A stretch of 64,000 bases of DNA from the NCBI GenBank assembly GCA_025201805.1, contig MU619272.1:62001-126000 (forward strand), given 5' to 3'. The notes beneath the pieces were generated by a model. It searched no databases, was not told the DNA's origin, and saw nothing but the letters and a program-made list of their open reading frames with translations. Shown one piece after another: positions 12,419-23,904 of this stretch. A program made the position numbers and the translations under genes. Position 1 is the first letter of the stretch. The number at the start of each line of letters is the position of its first letter. This stretch comes from Parasitella parasitica. Lineage: Eukaryota; Mucoromycota; Mucoromycetes; Mucorales; Mucoraceae.

Positions 12419-15004
12419 ATGTCCGACTCCAGCTCGGAAGAAGTGTTTTTCGATACACACGAGTCCATTATTCCCAGTGCAAAATGTAATTGAACGGTGT
12501 GCATATTCATAGAATCACAAATTGACTTTTTCTTCTCCCAATAGCACAGCAATCCGTTTCTGGAGATGACTTGCCAAAACCTAGAATAGAAAATCATTTG
12601 TATTACAAGAATCGACTTTCATTGAATTCTGACTACATATCAAGCTCATCTTCCACCAAAAACGACAAAAAGTATCACAACCGAACAAGCAGCATTACCT
12701 TTGAAGAGCATCAGCATGGCAAGCCTCCTCATTCAACACTGACAGCCAGGTAAATCCGCAAAGTAATGCATTTGTGGCTGCACGCACTAAATGTAGCCAA
12801 CAGTACGCATAGTTACCAAAAGCACACAAGAGTGCATAGTTGGTCTGAATCCAGCTACAGAAGCGCATCTCCATTTTCGTCCATTGGAAGACGAAGCCAT
12901 GATTCCAACCGAACGTCGTTATTGGTGGGTGTTCACAACCAATATCACCCTGCTAGTCAAAAAACACCGCCTCACGAGAAGCCCTATGTAAAGGTAAACA
13001 CTTGCATCTATTGTGTGTCGAAAACAATGCCAAAACAAACCAAGGTGGTGACCTTTTCTATTCCCCCAAATAGATCAAGACGAAAATCAAAACAAACAAA
13101 CGGTTTAGTCGCATTGTATTGGCCCAAACATTGGCTGTTGACACAACAGAGGTGTATGCGACAACTGGCCTAAAGATAGAGGATAAAGGTGCAGAGGACT
13201 CAAAGCAGCCTATGGGAGCCATTTGGGTAAGCCGATTCAGTAAGGATGGAAAATACATGGCTACGGGCGGCCAAACCTGCGTCGTCAATGTGTGGAAAGT
13301 GCTGCGGGATTTGCAGAGAAGCAATGATGTTCAAGTGCAAGACATCTTACCCCACGAACCGTCGATTAAAGTGTTTCATGATGCGCCTGTCCAAACGTAT
13401 GTGGGACATACAGCGGATGTGTTGGATATCAGTTGGTCAAAGGTAATCTATTCTGCGTGCTTGCTGACAACCGTTGAGCATTGACTGACATATCACAGAA
13501 CAACTTTTTGATCTCGAGCTCAATGGATAAGACTGTGCGGTAAGTACATTGGGAGGCTTCCTTGTTGCTAGCACCGTGCACTAACCGATATAAAACTTGA
13601 TGCAAGGCTGTGGCACATATCTCAGAAAGTGTGTCTGTGCGTTTTTAGGCATATGGATGTTGTCACTAGTGCCAAGTTTCATCCAAAGGTATGTTGCATA
13701 GGATGGCAAAAAGAACGTGGTATTGTGAAATTCATGTCAAAGACTAGGACGACCGGTTCTTTCTCTCGGGGTCGTTTGATTGCAAGGTGCGATTGTGGAG
13801 CATTCCTGAAAAACGAGTGGCATTTTGGAATGACATACCTGCGGGAAACATGATCACGGCTGTTGGATTCACATCGGATGGCAGAACTGCCTGTGTGGGT
13901 GCGAATACAGGAGATGTATTCTTTTTTGAAACGCAAGGGCTTAAATACAATACTCAAATTTTGGTAAAAAACCACCGACATAAACGAGGCAAGAAAGTAA
14001 CAGGGATAGAGCCTATGCCTGGTATGCCATTGGGAGAAGAGCGTATCCTAGTTACCACAAACGACTCAAGGATATGGATTATCAACATGAAGGATAAGAG
14101 CTTTGTCTACAAATACAAGGGTATCGAGAACCCAACACTGCAATTGCGAGCATCATTCAGCGATGACGGGCGTTACATCATTTGTGGGTCAGAAGATGGA
14201 TGTGTGTATCTTTGGTGTACAGATCAAGTCAGTTACTCGCCTTTTCAGCACTGGCAAGATAGTCGCTTAAAAGCTGCTGTTGCTCTAGGGCATCTAGGCG
14301 ATCAAATGCTGCAGACAGCAATGCAGAATGGCAATTTTTCAGACGATCAACAAAGTGGTCTATCAGGCTGGCTGAAGCGAGGCGAACGACGCATGATTGA
14401 CAAACTGCGAAGCAGAAACGAACACTTTACCGCTCATCAGCACGTTGTAACTGCTGCTATTTTTGCACCCACAAAAACTAGACAACTTTTAGCTAAAGCC
14501 GGAGGAGATATTATATTCGATAACACACCTGTATATACCCATCGAGAGCCTCATAGCGACATAGACACAGACGATAGTAGCCTAGGATACTTTGATACCC
14601 TATCAGAACCAAGAAGAAACCAAGCTCCATCACAAGTTACCAGTGTACAAAATGCTTATGAACAAGAACAAGACATAGACGAGCTCAGAAGGATATTAAT
14701 GAACGAATTTGAAGAGGCAACTCAGGAGGAAAGAGATCGATTCGACTATCCTGATAGCCAAATCATTATATCTGCTGATTTACATGGCGCAATCAAAGTG
14801 TGGCGTATGGACTCGGGGTTCTACCCGAACGAGACCGATCAAGAATTGCTTAACGAAGAGGGCAACATTGTTATTAACGACGGCGGTGATGCATTGGCAG
14901 CAATGATCTCTCTTTGTAATAAGGTTGAAAACGGGGAAACTTACAATAACAATACACCTCGCAAAAAAGGGCCTTTCGCAAATTTCATTGCTAGATTCAA
15001 ATGA
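12419..15004 (+). CDS. WD40-repeat protein, WDR44/Dgr2-like
   Basis: Seven exons (12419-12485, 12545-12749, 12804-12993, 13074-13442, 13499-13539, 13607-13688, 13748-15004) close in frame to 736 aa. The first ~160 residues are polar and low in order. A family-typical lead-in follows (FSRIVLAQTLAVDTTEVYAT, then GAIWVSRFSKDGKYMATGGQ), and WD repeats with characteristic endings (VNVWKV, VRLWHIS, VRLWSIPE, VYLWCTD, IKVWRMDS). WDR44 in animals binds RAB11 and acts in endosome recycling; yeast has Dgr2. The spacing of the first repeats and the long insertion before the last repeat fit that group. A small exon of 41 nt (13499-13539) and another of 82 nt would be missed by simple ORF calling. The start is the first ATG of the ORF and follows a pyrimidine-rich leader. 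Confidence 0.82.
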
Positions 15005-16165
15005 TACAATATACCGTATATCTGTTACAAGTGTTTCTAGCCTTAAAATAAAATCTGTTATTTTCATAGAAATTAGCTGCTTTTTGCAAATAAGCTTTGC
15101 TGTGATGTCTGTATCCGATTTCTTGGCCTTGATCTGTCAGTATTCACGGGGTCTGGTGTCGATTTGAGTAAAGCGCTGATCAGAACTTGGTCCTGTAACC
15201 GTTAAGTTTGGTTCATGATGAGCGACCAAGTTTGGAGACCGCCCATCTAATTTCGCGCAGTTCGCCAAAGAGTTCCTGGTGTGGATTGATTTGAACAAGA
15301 CATCCCAATGCACGCGCACAAACCTTACGCATCCACGGACGCCGTGTCCAATCGATGTTATAGACGTTGGATATCGTATCTTTCATTTTGGTGTCCATTT
15401 AGGGTATTCTCAGATAACTAGATGTTGTGCTGACGGTATACAAATCCTTTGCAACTTTCACATTCAAGTTGAGATTGACGTTTGTAATCATGTAATTGTT
15501 ACCCTGAAACAGTCTCCTTGCATCTGAGTTGATAATTGTTGTTGTCGATCAACTTCATTGAGTGCCTCGGCAAAGGTACGTTTTTGGTAGGAAAGGAATT
15601 GCTTTGAGCTTGACACATTTTCCACCAGATTGTGAGAGTGGCATTTGCAACCAGAGATAAAGGAGCGAGGAAGTTGTATCCAATTTCATCATCACCAAAT
15701 AAGGCCATTAGATGAATAATCATCCCTTTTGTAAATATGCATTGAAGAAAAAAAGGTTTATATTGTTATTTTGTACGTGAAATCTTTTTTATAGCAAGCC
15801 CTTATTCATCAACAAGTTGACGGAAGCCTTATGGTAGCGGTATACAAGTTATTTGATATCGCCATTGATCGTGCATCTTTCACAGATTATGGCTGCATCT
15901 CAATTTCAAGTTTATAGAGACTGTACAACAACAGCAGAAAGCCTCAAATTTAAGGTTTCATTGCAAATCTTGCTGTAGACAGATAACGAATTTCAGCAGT
16001 GTTACAAGGTTCTCGGAACAGGATGTACTATGTATGCACAATCTTCCACTTTAACCGCCGCGTTGCTTTTGCTTGTTTCTGGCTGACAGTCGCAATCAAT
16101 TGGAAATGTGGGATTTTTTTTCGGGTGTGTGAGCAACAAAAATAAGAGATCTTACATTACAGTTA

Positions 16166-16208
<43 letters not shown>

Positions 16209-16229
16209 CGCTTTTTCCCAATTGTTAAC
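15005..16229. other. Intergenic region with long T tract
   Basis: 1.2 kb between the WD40 gene and the potassium channel gene. An AATAAA-like signal lies at 15046. A run of about 41 T at 16168-16208 ends 20 nt before the channel start codon. Minus-strand open frames at 15213-15398 and 15499-15723 are described separately as a doubtful gene. Confidence 0.5.
15213..15723 (-). pseudogene. Possible minus-strand coding remnant, unrecognised
   Basis: Two neighbouring minus-strand frames have protein-like composition: 15723-15499 (contains LAPLSLVANATLTIWWKMC and NVPLPRHSMKLIDNNNYQL) and 15398-15213 (contains NIDWTRRPWMRKVCARALG). I could not join them with acceptable splice sites and a full frame, and I recognise no family. 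They may be a degraded gene or exons of a gene whose structure I failed to solve. Weak call. Confidence 0.22.
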
Positions 16230-19200
16230 ATGGCTCATGAAAGCAGACTACGAAATCAAATCGAGCTTTCACCTGCAGAAAATGAGGAGGCCAATTTGAT
16301 ATCTGATAGCCATACACATTATGGTGCAACTACGGCATCCACCGCCTCAACCAAGAATTACGAAGAGCCTTGTTCCGAGGACAGCAGTGAAGAGATGATA
16401 TCAACTGAAAATGTGGCAAGTAGAAAAAAGAAACGGCTCATAAAGCATCATCATCCCAAAAGACCAAAGCTAGTGTCGACTTTATCTCACATTGTGCGAA
16501 GTGCTCGACAATCCGAGGATGAAGACGATGCTAATAATGTTGTTGAGATGCCTTCGAACGATCTTATTATTCCTGAATTGGATCCAAAGTAAATAACGTT
16601 ATGCTCTAGCTAAGAAAAAAAAAAGATACAATCACTTATATGAAACAGTGCAGACGAAGTCCGAGAATACATACCTTCTCCTTTGAAGCCAACAGATGGC
16701 TGGACATTGAGGAAGCACAGTGTGAATCTCAGTAACATAAGAGAAAACTACCGAGATGCACGCATTCGCGATAGGTAAAAGGGCCTAATATTAGTGTGAA
16801 TGTATCTAAATGTATGCATTTAGAAATGGCAATGTACCTTTAACTGGCATCGCAAAGGTCAAAAGCATACTCAAGTACGATGCTTATGTATCTGAAGCCA
16901 AAAGAATCCTTTTTGCCAACCGTAGTATCATTTTATTCGTGAGTTGCGCATGAAATTTCGTAGGCAGCAGCATTCTGAACTTCAGTTTGTATAGGTTTAC
17001 ACTGATTTGATTGTGGATGTTTTATTGTGCTTGGCTTATCTGGTTGAAATGAAGCAAGAAGCTGATATCAATGCATACCCTCCGTGGATGTATAAATGGA
17101 GGTCTTACGATCTTTGGTTTTGCTGCACAGTGTTAAGTCTATGGAACCTGGGGTCATTCATTATGCGAATATTTTTGACTGGAAGACCGTTCTCGGTCAT
17201 GTTCAGTTTTAGGTCACTGATCGAAATTTTTACTACCTACCCATTTATAATATCATTGTTCATTGACAATGGTCAATATTTATACGGTAAGACACGCATT
17301 AACCGTATGCTCTTAAAGATGATACTGATGTCCATTTTGAATAGTGCCCTACTTTCTGCGAAGTTGGGTTTTGCTATTACGGATCAAAAGTATATTAAAG
17401 ATCAAAACAAATTTACTGATGACAGATAAGCCTGTGGATCCGTTGAAGTCGAAGCTGGTTCATTTAGTCGGTACGCTGGTGGCCTTATTATATAACGGCA
17501 TGTCCGCATTTCAGTATTGTGAAGTGACATTTGGAGACATAAATTATTCGATATTGGACTCTTTATATGTTGTCATGGTTACGTTGTCCACAGTTGGTTA
17601 TGGAGGTTTGTATATTACCTAATCCTTGACATGCATACTAAAAAAAAAAGCACACATCCAACAGATATTACTCCTCATACACAAGGCAGTAGAATTGTCA
17701 TGATGCTGCTCATCGTCATTTCATTGGCCGTGCTGCCAAGTTTACTGGCTGATGCGTTAAATACCCTTCGAAAAAGAAATGGTAATCTCGAAAAGAATTG
17801 GCATACAAAAAGTACTAATATGTATTGTATCTCAAGATTGGGGAGGCTATGTATCTGAATCACACATGCCGTTCATCCTTTTGGTAGGCGTATTCCACCC
17901 AGAGCAAGTGACAGAGATACTGGATGGATTCTTGAATACGGTAATTGTAAAAAGTATCAAATATTTGAACGACTGGTGTTAAGATATGGCGCATTTCAGG
18001 AGAACACAGAACCTAATTTGAATGTGGTCTTTTTGGATATCAATAGACCCAACGAAGAATTGAAATTTCTGGAAAGAAATTCAATGTGGGGTCATCGTAT
18101 CCAGTTTATACATGGATCAGTGTTAGATGAGCAAACGCTCAAGAGAGTCCAAGCAAGGTCAGCAGCAGCAATATTCACGTTGTCAGATCAACACGCAGTA
18201 GATCCTTTAAAAGAGGATGAAAGGAACACAGTTCGTTTATGGTCTTTACACTGTTACACTGTAAGCCATAATGTAAATATTTATACCTACAATCTGTCTC
18301 CATCTACAGCCATTTATCAAAAAATGGCAAAAGAAATTATATGCGTTCGTGAATTCAAGCAGTACTTGTTAGCCATGAATTGTCGATGCCGAGGTGCCTC
18401 TACGCTACTAACAAACCTATTACATCAAAGAAGACCTATGGACCACTATGACGAATCATGGCAGGCTCAATATGGTAGGCAATAGAAGTTGGGCAACAGG
18501 GTAGAATCTAACAGTTACAAAAAAAATAAAAATAGATGATGGTTCATGTAATGAAATCTACATGGACAGGCCATCTGAATCGCTTGTCAATTTGTCTTTT
18601 AAAGAAGCTGCCTGGGTTGTATATACAGAATGCCAGGTTATTCTGTTTGGAGTCAAAACGCGCTTGAAAAATTGTGAACATCGCGAGATACTACTGAATC
18701 CAGACAACAACTACATTATAAAACATGATGATCTTTGTGTTTACCTATGTGAAAGCCCAAGGGAGGTGGGCGATATAAACAGCTTGGTAAGCAAATATTT
18801 ACAAACACTTGAGCTAATTCTAACACGATGGTAGAAATACGACTATGTTCGATCAAAAGTGGACGCAATGAAGATACGAAGAAACGCTGAGGCCAACCTC
18901 AAAGCGTCAAGAGTATCTGAGCCACCTTATTCATCTGCTTCAAGATCGTCTTCGTTTCAAAATGAATTGCTGCACTCGTTACGAAACAGCACAAAGCTAC
19001 ATACCAGTGAACATGACACACCAGATTCTGCCCCTGCTTCACCCAATTTTCATTTAGTTCAAAATACGTGTGCAAACAATAGTAATCAAGTCGCTCAGTT
19101 GGAACTACCTCAAACCATTAACAATGATTTACTGCTCTACCCGCCTCCTTCAAGACCTCCATCCCCAGGCCTTCATCATTCTGTATCCAACGAATCGAAT

Positions 19201-20642
19201 CAATCTCGATCGTCCTCTGTATACCAGTCCCCTCGCCACCAGACTTTTGCACTGTGTAAATTACCAACACCTCGCCTTGCTCTATTGACTGGCAACAGAA
19301 AGCTGCTCACGCGCTTAGGCCAGCTACCAGTTATCAATAGTGCAGATGTGGAAATCGAATCATCCCCCGTGTGTTATTTGCTTCCTAAATCTGCTACATT
19401 ACAAGAATTGACTATTACCTCAGCACAAAATATGAATGGGCATATACTGGTTTGTATGCACCACAAGGTTTCCAATATCTTTAAATTCATATACAATCTT
19501 CGGTAACGACGTTTTTAGAAAAAAAAAAAAAAAAAAAAAAAAAACTATTATTCATCAATGGCTGGATGCATGTAGGTCACCACAATTGAAGTCAAACGAG
19601 CTAAAGGACATTGTGTTTCTGTGCACATCTCTACCGAGCGAAAAAACGTTTGAACTGGTCTGTCGCTTTCCCAAAGTTTATTTCATGGTTGTAAGTATAT
19701 TCTGGCCTATATTCTCCCAATTTTTTTTTTTTTTTTTTTGAAAAAACCCACACGTTAATACTATTTTAGGGTGATTGCCAACACCCAGAAGATTTAATCA
19801 AGGCAGGCGTCAAAAGAGCAAAGCAGGTGGTGGTTATGAGGTATGGCATTAAACATTCGAGCAAAAAATTATGGTATTAAAACGGGTAATAGCGAACGAG
19901 AGTGTCTTGATCAATACCAAAGAAGCTCAGACAGCCCAGCCATGTAAGGACACTTTAATTAAATACTAAGAGTCAGATACCAACATCAATTGCGTAGTAT
20001 GACGAGCCATTTATTGGATCTCTTACTCCAAGATAAACCGCATGACTCCTCTCGCATCGTAAATTTAGGTGAGACATCATATATGAAACCAAACAGCTGC
20101 AGAATACTTAAAAATGTTTCTTTTGAAAAGTCGAGAAATCAAACATTAGATTCATGCATTTACTGCAAGGCAAAGATGTTGCAGAAGAAGTAGACGTTTT
20201 TTACACGCCCGCCTACGCTGCTGGTAACGTTGTAGTGGACAGCCTATTGAGCAATGTCTTGTTGAGCCAAACGTACTACAAATCAGACATTGTCTCCGTC
20301 ATAAAAGCCCTTTGTGGCATGCCTGGCCCTCTGTACGATAAAGACACTGCCCATATTTTGGAATGTGGCACTAAAATACGGCACAACCTATTTCAGAATT
20401 CTCGCCATTTATCGCTCTCTGTTATGCCTCCCTGTTTTATAGATAAGAGCTTTGCGTTCTTGTTTGAAACGCTTGTCATGGACCACGAAGTGCTGCCCTT
20501 GGGTATTTTGCGTGCACCAGATGAAAATATGGGAAACGAGCTATCGTTTGTGTACACAAATCCTGTTTCCTCTCTGATTATGAAAAGATCTGACAAAATT
20601 TATTTGCTGGCTTCCCCTGGGTGGAGCTTTTTTTCCAAGTAG
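16230..20642 (+). CDS. BK-type (Slo-like) potassium channel alpha subunit
   Basis: Fifteen exons (16230-16588, 16649-16774, 16824-16938, 16995-17286, 17345-17605, 17665-17781, 17837-17940, 18000-18474, 18536-18786, 18835-19502, 19576-19690, 19770-19840, 19893-19943, 19998-20068, 20131-20642), all with GT-AG introns, close in frame to 1195 aa, the usual length of this family. Residues 1-200 hold an acidic/basic disordered head. Membrane segments follow, with an S4-like VPYFLRSWVLLLRIKS and the selectivity filter TVGYGD at about 380-385. A first RCK domain begins at FILLVGVFHPEQVTEILDG and includes IYTYNLSPST and REFKQYLLAMNC. A ~150-residue Ser/Pro-rich linker (about 715-865) precedes a second RCK domain (ELKDIVFLCTS, PAIMTSHLLDLL, NIRFMHLLQG). 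The filter codons are split by an intron. Gated K+ efflux at a membrane is inferred; calcium sensing is not proven. Confidence 0.9.
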
Positions 20643-21179
20643 AAAGCATGGACAATACGGTATTTGTGAATAAAATACTCTTGCTGCTTACCGTATTATA
20701 TGCGCATATAATATATATTGGCATAAAATTGACAGTATAAAAAAGTTTAGACTTTGAGTACACCAAAAGCTTTGATTTGATTGTCAAAAATCAGGTTTTG
20801 TCCAAACTGCAATTTTTCATGAGGGGTATACCTTATGCAAAATGACCAAAAAACCAAGGATTGAAAAAAGTTGAAAGGATAGAACTAAAATTACAACCTG
20901 AACAAAAGCACCTTTTAAAGCCTGACTTGTACTGGATTTTGTGACAAATTCTCACAAATCGCAGAGGTTGTCATGGAATTACCGTATTTTCGTAAAACTA
21001 AAAAATAAAGGCATATTGAGTTTTGTCTAAGACTGATATCCGAAAGCAACTTCGACATGTCTGCCAACTAGTCCAACACGTTGTCTTTAAACGATGACTC
21101 GTCCTCATATTGAGCTGCTGAGATCAAGATCTGCGGCAATGCATCCGTCCTGAACAAATGTTCTTTAAGAGACTTGTAT

Positions 21180-21247
<68 letters not shown>

Positions 21248-21391
21248 ACCACATGTTTCCTCAAATGCGAAAATCTCCTAGCAAAAGCAACATCACTCTG
21301 ATTCTATACTCAAGACAGTCAAAGACGAAGATATCGAATAAATAAAGCCACCATCCACTCTACATATACGATCATCACAGTTTTATTTAAC
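20643..21391. other. Intergenic region with A60 tract
   Basis: Contains a perfect 14-nt palindrome TATATGCGCATATA (20697-20710) shortly after the channel gene, and an uninterrupted run of 60 A at 21184-21243. No gene. It holds the 3' flanks of the channel gene (plus) and of the Pin1 gene (minus). Confidence 0.6.
21184..21243 (+). repeat. Homopolymer tract of 60 A
   Basis: Uninterrupted run of 60 A in the intergenic space before the Pin1 gene. It is the longest of about a dozen A or T runs of 16 nt or more in the window; a T run of 41 lies at 16168-16208. Confidence 0.9.
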
Positions 21392-21928
21392 TTAGGCAGT
21401 TCTTAAGATCAAATGCACACCGCTATCAGTCCAGATGGGCTTGCTTAATTCGCCCACTTGAAGAGCAAAAGTAGCATCTTCGAAAGGCTTCTGCATTTGG
21501 CCTCTCTCAAAATAACCCAAATCACCACCACGCTTTGCACTTGAGCAATCAGAATAGTTGGTAGCTAATGCAGACAATGTTTCTTCGCCAGCTTCAATCT
21601 TTTTCTGGTATTTTTCCAAAATTTCTAATGCTTCTTCTTTGCTGCGAGTAATATTTTCCTCTTTCCATGAGCTAGGTCTTCTCGAGTCTTTGCTTTTGAC
21701 CAGCAAATGACTAGCTCTCACTCGATCGATTTCCCCTTCCACTGTAGGTGCATCCCAACGCGATTCTTTGGTAACTGTGTTGAAGAAATAATCCTTGTCG
21801 TAAGTACGGGAATGACGCACAACCCAATTCTCTGGCAGCTCCTACATGATGTGTCAGTATAGTGAGCTTTAGTGTGTTTATGCTGCTCTGCCATGTAATT
21901 ATACGCGACTCTATCATGAACTTACCAT
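21392..21928 (-). CDS. ESS1: Peptidyl-prolyl cis-trans isomerase, Pin1/Ess1 type
   Basis: 150 aa. The first coding exon is only the ATG (21928-21926); an 84-nt intron (21925-21842) separates it from the main exon 21841-21392, which begins GAG CTG CCA and reads [21 protein letters not shown]. Residues 2-33 form a WW domain with both Trp positions (ENW and SRWDAP). The C-terminal parvulin domain carries the catalytic His in [18 protein letters not shown], the phosphate-binding basic cluster SRRPSSW, Cys in [16 protein letters not shown], and the last His in [10 protein letters not shown]. It isomerises pSer/pThr-Pro bonds, for example in the RNA polymerase II tail, and is nuclear and cytosolic in other eukaryotes. 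The ATG-only exon is why the N-terminus is easily missed. Confidence 0.93.
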
Positions 21929-22274
21929 GTTGTTCCGGGTTCTAGGATATATTATTAATCGCTATGCTATAGCTGCATTATATCACTATTTACCTTCAAA
22001 CAAGTTTATGTGATATCGGGATATAACCTCAATTATTTTTGAAAAATAACGAGATCAGTGTAAAGAAGCGCTCATGTTCAGCATGTTGCATCTCCCTTAA
22101 TAACTTTTTCAAGTGTCGCCTATTGAAGATTGGCAGTGCAAGTTGGCCAATGAAAAACTCTTTCTCCTGTCAAAAGAACACTGTCTCAAGGCATAGCTGG
22201 TGATGGCTGCTCTAAAGGTCATATAATGAGTGGGCTTCTATTCTTTATCTTTTTATACTTTTATACATAAGATA
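21929..22274. other. Short intergenic region upstream of Pin1 gene
   Basis: 346 nt that should contain the Pin1 promoter (minus strand) and the 3' flank of the interrupted F-BAR/RhoGAP gene. No further feature seen. Confidence 0.5.
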
Positions 22275-23240
22275 TCAAATAATAATTTGATCCAATTCGA
22301 TGCTATCCATTGTGCCTCTAGTAGAAGTTCGAGATCGGTTTGGAGTTTGTTCGGAAGTAGGTGTTAATCTGCGCCTATCAACATCTGCTTTGTCTTTGAT
22401 TTCCACAGCATCGCCCTTTTCATCAAAACCCAGCATCAAGCTTGCATTCGTTGATAGCCTTTCTGCATCCACAAGGCCATCTTCATTCAAAGCAGGCATA
22501 TTTTTGACAAATTCCCGTTGCGGAGTAAATGTGCCTGATTGCCTAGGAGCTGGTTCACTTTTTTTCTGGATCTTCAAACAGGGTAGGTTTTGAATGAGGT
22601 ACTATAGGTGGTCTTCCAGGGCTATCTAGTGGAGCATCGCCTTTGAGCTGTTGTTCTTGACGAGTATCTGCTTGTGCAGAATTACGGCGCATAATGCTCA
22701 GCAGTGTACGACGTAGAGTTGATGCTGTATTGCCATGATCTTCCTGATGCCTTGCATCACCGAACACGATAGAACGAGCGGTTGTCTGCTATAATAGCAG
22801 ATCGAGAAGCACTTGATTTCTGGGCTCGATTTATATCTTTGGTAAAGATGGTATCATAATGCGTCAATAAATCGCGCAAAAGTTTCTTGAGATGGCGATC
22901 ATGTATATTTACAGCAGATGTTACTCTTGATCTCATCAAAACAAATGCAAACATGATGATCAAATGATTGAGCAAGCCTTCGCTCTTTGTTTGTCTGAGC
23001 AACCTATGTGCAAATACTTAGTCTACCTTTCAAATTCACCAGTGCATCGAGCTCATTTGAACAGATGATGCGATAGCGCTTTCAATGTGTGGTAATTAGG
23101 AGATGGTCAAGTAGCTAGCAGTTTATTTACAGACATCAATCGGCTTTCGACATCCTGCTGATTTGCATACAATATTTTGACAGGGTCGTACAAATCAAAA
23201 GTCAACAGACATTCAGGCAGTTCCAGCAGGTAAATTCGAA
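22275..23240 (-). pseudogene. 3' half of interrupted F-BAR/RhoGAP gene
   Basis: Minus-strand continuation of the gene that begins at 30388. It resumes directly at the edge of the inserted element with IRIYLLELPECLLTFDLYD, the middle of a RhoGAP domain, then NYHTLKALSHHL. A later piece (LNHLIIMFAFVLMRSRVTS, HDRHLKKLLRDLLTHYDTI) belongs to the end of the domain. A polar tail follows (TLRRTLLSIMRRNSAQ, RRRLTPTSEQTPNRS, stop at 22275). The frame is broken in several places: an in-frame TGA after VNKLLAT, a shift near 22770, and a shift in a 7-A run (T run at 22559-22565) between FEDPEKK and SEPAPRQSG. RhoGAP domains speed GTP hydrolysis by Rho/Cdc42. With the domain split, this copy is unlikely to work. 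Confidence 0.75.
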
Positions 23241-23242
23241 TA

Positions 23243-23904
23243 CAGTGCTTCCACTCTCAGTTTACCGAATTTTTGAAAACACTGCTCACTTTTTTGAGAA
23301 TAAATAACCATCTTTTACAAATATTTTGACCAACTTCTGGTCAAATAAAGTACAAAGGTTCTTTATTTGAGCATTTAAGGAAACGATTTATGGAATGCTG
23401 AATGAAATCCTGCAAATGTTTAACCGGAACTTTCAATAACCCTTAAAGTGAGGTTTCCACTTCAGTCAATTTACTTACATCTTCTGACGCTATCCTTCAA
23501 AACTTTCCAAATCTGCTCGATAGAGTTGAGCTCAGGAGAATAAGGCGAGTATCCTCGTTCAATAATTACAGGATCGGTGATATTTCGCTCTTTTTTAGAA
23601 GCTGCTTCGTCGATATCAGGGTCTTTGGGCTCTTGTTCTTTCACCTATTTGCGGAGATTCGTCAAATTTGTTAATGAAACGATGATTCTACAACAACGAA
23701 GGCCGACGCTTTGCCAGATTCGTCTACAATCCTACCTCTACTATCTTTGTGAAAGAAATTCATTTTTATGAATTACAGTTCTGAAGAAATGTAAATATCA
23801 AAAAGTCGGTCAAAGTATTTATATGATGTGGTTAATTTATTTTCGCAAACCTGGTCAAATTAACTTCTCGCACAAGCGGGCAGTGTTTTCAAGTGGAAGC
23901 ACTG
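23243..23904 (-). mobile_element. Tc1/mariner-type element, copy 1 (defective)
   Basis: 662 bp between TA dinucleotides at 23241-23242 and 23905-23906. The left end begins CAGTGCTTCCACTCTCAG; the right end is an inverted but shortened match ending GGAAGCACTG. On the minus strand around 23500-23575 it encodes a piece of a DDE transposase: ERGYSPYSPELNSIEQIWK, the PYSPELNPIE-type signature with the final acidic residue of DDE_3/Tc1 transposases, preceded by KEQEPKDPDIDEAASKKER. Most of the transposase is missing and the rest has stops, so the copy is non-autonomous. Compared with copy 2 it lacks about 80 bp near its right end, including part of the inner terminal repeat. Confidence 0.82.

Noticed and set aside
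17941-17999. Possible frameshift in the BK channel between GFLNT and the following frame
   Set aside because: A 59-nt GT-AG intron ending TTTCAG restores the frame exactly, so no error is needed.
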